A stretch of DNA of 64,000 nucleotides, taken from positions 20,522,001 to 20,586,000 of the forward strand of contig NC_079884.1 of assembly GCF_029227915.1 (NCBI RefSeq). The letters are read 5' to 3'. This DNA comes from Hydractinia symbiolongicarpus. Taxonomy: Eukaryota > Cnidaria > Hydrozoa > Anthoathecata > Hydractiniidae. The notes beneath the pieces were generated by a model. The model was not told the origin of the DNA. It saw nothing but the letters and a program-made list of their open reading frames with translations, and did no database searches. The position numbers and the translations under genes were made by a program. Each line of letters opens with the position of its first letter. Positions within the stretch are counted from its first letter, which is position 1. This document shows, one piece after another, positions 56,744-64,000 of this stretch.

Positions 56744-59516
56744 TAGTTCCTTTAAAGTGGATTTTTTCATATAATTACCGCAGAGCAATTTAATAACAGG
56801 TGCATAAAATACCGATGTGGGAAATATGTACACCAGTCGAGTTCCCCGTGGATTTGTGCATCGACGGGTCATCACCTATAAAACTGTTCTGTTATTTACT
56901 AAGTTTTGACGTTATTACAAGTTTGATGTCAGTAACATTATCGAATTTAGTGAAGCTACTGCAGTGCAATTATAAGTTTAATGCCAAAAAACTTGGAAAC
57001 GGGTAGAGATAACGGACGCCATCTCCCGCTTAGTAAGCATGGACCACCTGGGACCGAAATGGGGCCAATTTTCTTAACCTGGATCCGCCTGCCCGTTTCG
57101 TAATAAACGTCTTTTAATGACGTCAAAAGCCTTTAAACCCCAATATATCTTTACCGTTTATCAAAAGTACGTGATCCTATACATTTCTTTGATCAGCATT
57201 TTAAGCTGTGTACAGGTAACTATTGAACAAATTTCTTATTGACAAGTTATTGCTGACGTTAACAAAGTTTAAATAACTCTGCTGCCTGGGACTTTCTTCA
57301 GATTCTATGCTTTCCTCAGAATTCAAATCAACTTTTATTCAAAATTGAAAAGTCACGTGTTTATAAAATGTCTTCTCGCATGCGCAAAAAAAATCCGTTC
57401 CGATCTGATCCGTTCCGAGAAAAAAAGTATGACGGGCAAAATTTGATGTCTGGAATGTGCGTGACAGATGAAACCGTGCACTATCAACTTCTTTAACTCC
57501 TTTATTAATACACGTGTTTGGTTTAAACTCTGTGCTAAGTATGCATAAATTAGCCGTATCCGGGATATGTTTGAGTTTACACAAGTGTATCACATAATTA
57601 ATATAGAGAAATAACGCATTGAATAGTAGAGCATCAAAAATATAAGAAATTTCTGAAACTAGGGAAAATTAGTCTATTTGTGCCTCATTACTTCTTTCTA
57701 ACTTCTGTTATAACATAACAGCAAAACCGGTGTCTGACGAAGTTGACTTAGGGATAGCTAGACCCCTAGATTAAGCTCAGTCCCTAAATACGCCTCACAT
57801 TTCTCTCTTTTGTAGTAGTATTAAACTTTGATAAAAGGGCCACCCAAATGTCGTATCATGATAGTAAAAGCAGTGATACTCTAATGGGTTACTCTAAAGA
57901 TTACAGCCTAGATAGCATCAGAGATAAAGAATTGCAAACAAAAATTTCGGATCCCCATTCGAGTATGGCAACACGTTGCAGCTACAACTCGTGCCGAAAC
58001 GAGTTTTCTACTGCATAGGAACCCTGGCTAGCCGAAATCAAACCTATCCTGTTTAAAACGAAATGATTCTGTTTCGATGCAAATACTGTGAAATGATTTT
58101 GTTTCGATGCTGTGTTTAGAGAAGCGAAACAAAATGGCTATATTAAAAAGTAAACAAACGCTAGCAGTCTATCTTATGCCATTAGGTGTTCTAGTTAGCC
58201 TATACACATATTCTGCAAACATCTTGCAAAAATCATTTCTATCCATGATATCTGAATGTAATCTCACACTGAACTTAAATTTTACATAAGTTTAATTTTT
58301 AACGAATATTCTGTAAAAGACAGAAGACGCTATAAAAAGATTATACCCATAAAAAAGAAAGTAACAAAACAAAACGTTATGCTGGTCAAACAGTTTATAA
58401 AAAGTGTTTATAAAGTGGATTCGGCAAAAGTAGTGTCCGTCTTATCGAGATTAACTATAACTTGAACACCTAAAATGAAAAGTTTTGCACTTACAAGCAG
58501 AAAAGTCACTTTGTCAATCAAAACTTCTTGTGCATGTTGATTTTACTCTGATAAATGTGCGAATGGCTACAATCTACCCATCCCTTTGATCGCCTTTTGT
58601 GTGGTTCATTGCTTAAATCTGTCATATCTGAAATTTTGGGTTTTTAGATTCTAGGTGAGAGGGTGAAAAAATCTTTTTTACTATTATCTTATTTACTATT
58701 TTCCACCGTCATACAATTTTTTCGACTTCCGACATAAAACGGATATTTTATCAATAAGCGAAAAATTGGTCAAGAAATCCCGATTATCTCGATAGCTTTA
58801 AAAAACTCCATAACTTTTGATAGGCTTTTCCAAATTGAATCAAACATGAAATAAAAGTCAGCCAAATAAAATTTATTTATCTCATTTTCCGATTTTAAGT
58901 AATTCGAATCAAAAAACGTCAAAAATTGACTGGGAATCCGGGTTTTTCCTAATTTCTAGGTAAAATCCGAAAGAATCCGAAAATCGGATTAATCACGGAA
59001 TGATTCCCCTTTGCTAAATAAAGTGTTGTTGTGAGTTCTTACTTCCAAAGATGATCCTAACCAAAGTTATTATATTTTCGCGGTTATAAAGATTTCATAG
59101 AACATTAAGGAGTAGTTCAGAGTAATGGCCAATATGACTCTGACGTGTCTTTAGGTATGATATGGGGCAAGAAAATTTGGCATGCAGGTGTCTAATAGTT
59201 CAATATAAAATCTCTTTGCCCCTCCCCCGACCGAATAAAGTTAAGGCAAAAATTTTGTTGGTAAAACTGGGTTTTCGGTAAAAAAGGCCGGTAATATTAT
59301 TCACTGACATGTTAATTTCTGGTTATTATCTTATTTAGTATGAATTTTAATACTTTTTTAATTTAATATGACGCTTTGCTTAAAAAATAACATTTTATCA
59401 TGGCGAAATAAAGTAAAATGAAAAAAGTCCGAGAAAAGAAACATTAGTTACCCCTGCTTGTTTTCATTCGAAAGCTCGCGAAAATAAAAACGAGCCTAAA
59501 GGCTGGCACTACGACT
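56744..59516. other. no gene seen; promoter-like motifs only
   Basis: AT-rich DNA. Isolated motifs include TGACGTCA (about 57118), CACGTG (about 57355) and an NRF1-like GCATGCGC (about 57380), without an adjacent convincing gene. A 60-codon frame at 58107-58289 contains a possible membrane helix (LAVYLMPLGVLVSLYTYS) but no family match. Confidence 0.35.
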
Positions 59517-59855
59517 AAATCTAAATACTCACTAGCCAAATACTTATTCCAAACAGACTTTTGTCCAACAAAATTTTCGGTACCAAGAGAATTTTTTTTT
59601 CATATTTTCTTTTTCATGTAGCTGTCTGCATAAAGAAGTAATAATTACTAAGTGATTTCGTGTAAACTCTCTCGACACAAGAAATGTAAGGGCCGTCGAC
59701 AATGGCGAAGTCAGAAAGACCATGTTTCTAAAATTATGCCGTTTTTATTAGGTTTTTTGTAGGAAAAATTTGATAAAGACTGATGAAGTTGAAATTCATA
59801 TATTTACTATTTGGAGTTCTATGTAAATCAAAAGGTGAAAATCATTGTAACTAAG
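59517..59855. repeat. dispersed direct repeat, copy 1 (about 340 bp)
   Basis: Starts AAATCTAAATACTCACTAGC and contains GGGCCGTCGACAATGGCGAA and TTCATATATTTACTATTTGG. It is repeated in the same orientation at 60123-60459, about 605 bp away, with moderate divergence. It is noncoding. Confidence 0.85.
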
Positions 59856-60122
59856 GCAAGCTAGTTAGATCAATGATATCTCTGTCAGTAATGTACTATA
59901 TAGCTGTAAAAGAAAGGGAGGAACGTGTAATCACCAAGATAGACTCCTTGAGGACGGAAACTAATTATTGCTGACTTCAACACGACCGTGTCAATTAATA
60001 TTTTAATACTTCACCTTCCGTTATGCCAAAGTTTTGGAAAGTGCATCTAAGAAATTGCAGAAGTAGAGCTATTGCGTCTCATGTAGGTGGTGCTGTTTGG
60101 CAATTTATAGAAACAGTCACAA

Positions 60123-60459
60123 AAATCTAAATACTCACTAGTCAAATACTTATTCCAAACAGACCTTTGTCCAACAATATTTTCGTTATCAAGAAAATTT
60201 TTTTATATTTTCTTTTTCATGTAGCTGTCTGCATAAAGAAGTAATAATTACTAAGTGATTTCGTGTAAACTTTCTCGGCACAAGAAATGTAAGGGCCGTC
60301 GACAATGGCGAAGTCAGAAAGACCATGTTTCTAAATTTATACCGTTTTTCATAGGCTATTTGTAGGAAAAATTTGATAAAGACTGCCGAATTTGAAATTC
60401 ATATATTTACTATATGGAGTTCTATTTAAATCAGAAGATGAAAATCATTGTAGCTAAGT
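60123..60459. repeat. dispersed direct repeat, copy 2
   Basis: Second copy of 59517-59855. The intervening 267 bp is unrelated. This could be an old tandem duplication or two ends of an element. Confidence 0.85.
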
Positions 60460-60669
60460 CATTTTTCAAAAAGGAAAAAGTCCAAATTTTGCAGGAATTA
60501 ATTTTTCCGAATTTTGCGAATTTCTTGTAGGAAAATTAACACAAACTAATTAATTCCCTTAAAGTATGTTATTAGTATGATCCGATATAAACTTGCGACT
60601 ATCATCAATATTATCAAAATTAAAGATATATTTTTCTTATTTTCTCACTGGTTTCCTCAAAAGTAACAA

Positions 60670-60755
60670 GCAACTTCGTCCCCAAGACTTTTTAGGCTTT
60701 TTTGTATAAAATCAGCCGAAATAAAAAAAACTAACAAGCTCTACGGACGAGGTTA
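60670..60755. repeat. small palindromic MITE (CCTCGTYCCCAG family)
   Basis: GCAACTTCGTCCCCAAGACT (left) is inverted as AGCTCTACGGACGAGGTTA (right). It is 86 bp, of the same family as the units at 34.3, 34.7 and 42.1 kb. Confidence 0.55.
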
Positions 60756-62880
60756 AGTAACAAGAACTCTAAATGCTTACAAATAAACAATTGTAGCTGG
60801 TTTAAATTTACATAAAATTAAGTGTAAGAGCTCATTTTCTGGCATTCTTGAAGTTCAATATTTTAAAATCTCCTCTCACGTGAGGCCTAATTATAGTGGC
60901 ACCACTGTCATTCCTGTATCACCGGCACTGAAGTTGGTATGAAGCAAGAATGTTCTTATTTGCTAGCTTGCAAAAGAATACTTTGTTTTTGCTAATATGT
61001 AGCGTACTGTAAAAATTTGGAAGCTGATAATTCTCCTTAAAAAGAAATTCACTTAATTGATTGGTCGAAAAAGAAAAGAAACGTAGATCAATAAGATAAT
61101 TTCTCTATTTCAGCCAGACATTCATTTATGCAATGTCATGACTTGAAAGCTACTCATACCCACGCATATTCTCTCTTCTGAATATTTCAAACAAATCGGT
61201 TTAGCATACCTTAACAAATTGCGCAAATATTCTTTTTTCCTGTAATTACATCTATGATCTTTTTATGTACTTAAAAATGCGGAGGTTGAAAATCAAGAAG
61301 TTTCGATTGCTTTAATCACACGCTAATTAGTTAATGTGCTATGATTATGTTTACATGGAGCTCGGATTAAACAAACAAACGTTGGTATCTACCGTCCTAT
61401 AACCCATTCCCCTTAATGTTGCTTTTTTATGAGGACGCTGATTGCGCTGAGAACGAGTTTGATATTTTTTTGTTTCAATTATGTTTTTGTTTTATTTTGT
61501 TTTCATTTATGTATCGCATTTACGTCAACGTTTAATTAAATTGTGCGCTTTCTGTTTCTTAACTATTGTCGGTTGGGTTAGTGTGTATTTACTGAAGAAC
61601 CATCTTTTTTAGGAGCATAAATACTGCAAAGAAATAACTCCAAACTCTAATGAAATACCTAATTTGAACTGAATAATACCTTATGTAAAACTTTGTCACC
61701 TTTGACAAGAGTGACTTTTTAAAGGAGGTTTACATGTGTAAGTTTGACCTACACTGTACACACTAAATACACGTCTGTTCAAACAAGCTTGAGTCAGTGA
61801 CAGTGGAAATGGGGTATTGAATTACAAAATTTATCCGTTAAATAATGATACTTTTTTTCGGTAAGAAAGGCTTTCTTAACATACAGCAACTTTCAAGAGT
61901 ATTTTTGTGCGTATAATCTTGGGCACATAAATGGACACATGAAACAATTTGTAACACGTATTAATAATTCCTTAATGATGATAGTGTAAAGCCCAGAATA
62001 CACCACAACATTTCAAAACTTCAAGTATCCTTACTGAATCATTTACATTATCTGATAATGGAGTATTTAAAATAGAGAGACTAAATTTTTTTCTTTTAAA
62101 AGAGACTTCGGAGGTTCCACCATGGTTGAAGTTTTAACGCTCTAAATTGGGTAATGTGAGATCCAAATTTTAGGAATAAAGAATAAAATTTCATAAAAAA
62201 AGACAAAAATTTACCATTAAATGCGTATGAAAACAACATTTTTTAGTCAAAGTAGTGTTTAACATAAGAAATAGATATAAATATTTGGGAGTGGCGGTCG
62301 CCCCTTAATTGACCCTGAAAGAACATTATTTTACAGCTATTATTGCTTTCTAGAACATCTATAAAAACAGCAACGAAATTAAAAAAAAAATGTATTCTTT
62401 TCGCCATAATTTATCTGAAACATAATATCTTTAAATAAATGTATTAACCTTGTTCTAATAACAACAAGGTTATACAGAGAGTTAAAAATCATTCCCTGCA
62501 TCTACGTTTGCTTTTTTAAAAAAAATGTTTTTGTTCATAAACTTTTGCAGTGTGTTTAAGTACACTCGTTAAAATAACTTGCAATTTATAATGAGTTTAG
62601 TTATTCTGGATATTATCAAAAGTAGAATCCTGTCTAAGATAGCGCCACGTCCCAATTAAGCTCTTCCTAATTAAGGTACGTTATTTCAATAAAAATGAAT
62701 CAAGAACAATCTAGAAATGACTCGTAAATAAATTGTTTCTGACAAAATGTAGTCAGCTTCATCGCACAATCTCTGTCTCTGGTTAGTAGCTAATAAAATA
62801 ATTTGTGATAAAAATATTCGAAATACTTATTTTAACCAATATATCACGCGCTTTTATATCACTTCTCGCGGTCTGTCATT
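60756..62880. other. no gene seen
   Basis: AT-rich intergenic DNA without recognised exons or repeats, apart from a short 10-bp inverted repeat near 62450-62475 (TAACCTTGTT / AACAAGGTTA). Confidence 0.4.
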
Positions 62881-62950
62881 GGGGCCCATAGTGCGCAACA
62901 CTTGATTTATAAAAGCGCGGAAAAAGCGCGTTTTGGCAATTTCGCAGTAC

Positions 62951-63127
62951 ATGATACGTTGGAAACAACATTTTTCTGCGTCTTGCAACTTTGTTAAGAT
63001 AGTAAACCTAAACACATTAGCAACTAAGGCTGCAATGAAAATGTCATTATTTTCTACACGAACTTTATGGGGTCGTGTCGTAAGTCACCTGGCTGGAGCC
63101 ACTTCTCCAAAAATATTTACTGGCTAA
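62951..63127 (+). CDS. uncertain small ORF, 58 aa, behind promoter-like sequence
   Basis: ATG at 62951 opens a 58-codon frame with a basic, Ser/Thr/Leu-rich, acidic-poor sequence (contains MSLFSTRTLWGRVVSHLAGA) that would suit a mitochondrial presequence. Upstream are an ATTGG box (about 62877) and TATAAAAGCGCGG (about 62911), the best core-promoter-like pair in this part of the window. It could be a short gene or a first coding exon; no family was recognised. Confidence 0.25.
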   Translation: MIRWKQHFSASCNFVKIVNLNTLATKAAMKMSLFSTRTLWGRVVSHLAGATSPKIFTG

Positions 63128-63167
63128 ATCGGTTAAGAAATGAAAATTCATTGTCTAATGAATCCGC

Positions 63168-63197
63168 TTTTCTTATTCCCGTCTGGGAATAAGAAAA
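63168..63197. repeat. perfect 13-bp hairpin
   Basis: TTTTCTTATTCCC (63168-63180) and GGGAATAAGAAAA (63185-63197) are exact complements around GTCT. Confidence 0.8.
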
Positions 63198-64000
63198 TGG
63201 ATCTTGTGTTATGAACCATTAACGGATTATTCGAGTTACATTGTCGGGCAAATTTTAAAAGTTCACTCAACAACAATTAGGTGTCAGAGCTGTTAAAAGG
63301 CGAAAATGAACAATGGTCAGACAATATTTTTGCCTGAACTTTTTGACTAAAAGGTACTAATTTCAGACACGTGACTTAACAAAGGAGCTTAGCTGCGCGC
63401 ATATGAAAATACTGCAAATAAAATCAAAGGTAAAATATTTGATAAATTAAGCTTCTCTTTTCTTTTGTGAGCACAGCGGGTATCAGTACCACGTTCATCT
63501 TCTATCTGTCTACCATAACCAAATTATCATGATTAAGTAATTTAACTCCTTAGTGGTACAAAGTATCGATAAGTATTTGCTCTTATAGATTGAAATCGCA
63601 TGCTTCCGAAAGCAAATATTTGGTTAAATATTTTTATATTTTGTTTTTTAATTTTTTTTGTAGATTCGGTAGCCGACCTACTGTGCATTATTGCTGTCTT
63701 GTAAGAAAAATTGGTTGCCACCAAGATTGCGTGGTAAAAAAACAACTTCCCGTAATTTCAGTGTTATACTTAGTTGTCAATTTTCTAGTTGTGTGGGCGT
63801 GAGTTGGTGTCATCAATCCAAAAGGAAGCTGTAAAAAGTGCTTAAATTATGGTAGAAGATATCCCACTAAGCGATGTTTTTAGAAACGAACTCTTTTTAT
63901 GCTTCTTCAGAGGCTAGTATTGGTTTACACATTTAAGGGAGAATAATAAAATATGCTGATTTGCTAACGAAGCACGTCTTCAAAAATATAGATAACTACA
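63198..64000. other. no gene seen
   Basis: AT-rich sequence to the window end. The short overlapping frames at 63542-63802 have no recognisable features. Confidence 0.4.

Noticed and set aside
1-64000. CRISPR array or bacterial operon structure
   Set aside because: No regularly spaced identical repeats with unique spacers; genes are intron-containing and eukaryotic.

Overview
The window reads as animal nuclear DNA from a cnidarian, most likely a hydrozoan. It is strongly AT-rich, and its genes have many small exons with GT..AG introns. It carries a laminin gamma chain, metazoan trafficking genes, and densely nested non-LTR, Penelope-like, hAT, SINE and MITE debris of the kind common in cnidarian genomes. 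The species call is inference. The gene models come from splice-site phase and remembered family sequences.

Left part (1-18 kb): one N-terminal exon of a COG7-like Golgi tethering subunit (minus) lies at 1.0 kb. From 2.8 to 9.4 kb is a repeat field: a Penelope-like remnant with a GIY-YIG start, several pieces of one tRNA-derived SINE family, a TTAA MITE nested in a SINE, a MITE with telomere-like repeats, and a decayed non-LTR retrotransposon (zinc finger, RT, C-terminal nuclease-like domain; minus). Two complete minus-strand membrane-traffic genes follow: a Flower/CACFD1 homologue (five exons, 10595-13402) and a VAMP4-like R-SNARE (six exons, 14514-17695). Neither can be read without splicing.

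Middle (18-36.5 kb): an inverted-repeat element abuts a 5-kb hAT transposon (18623-23640) with 34-bp terminal inverted repeats and an apparently intact three-exon transposase. At 27.9-34.1 kb is the most unusual locus. A secreted protein with an atypical LDLa module, a discoidin (F5/8C) domain and a tail with about 65 cysteines has had its last exon copied in a 2.06-kb segmental duplication. A small secreted antisense gene lies between the two copies, and its 3' end was copied too. The duplicate last exon keeps its splice acceptor and full reading frame.

Right part (36-64 kb): a full-length laminin gamma gene (14 coding exons, 39519-48999, 1633 residues) with all splice phases consistent. Downstream are a LINE RT fragment, a 4.3-kb DNA transposon with 500-bp terminal inverted repeats, TA target duplication and a CXC-domain protein broken by several lesions, and then largely gene-poor DNA with direct repeats, palindromic MITEs and perfect hairpins.

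Functionally, laminin gamma and the Cys-rich discoidin protein are extracellular matrix or secreted proteins, while COG7, VAMP4 and Flower act in Golgi, TGN and vesicle traffic. Nothing in the sequence shows that they are co-regulated.
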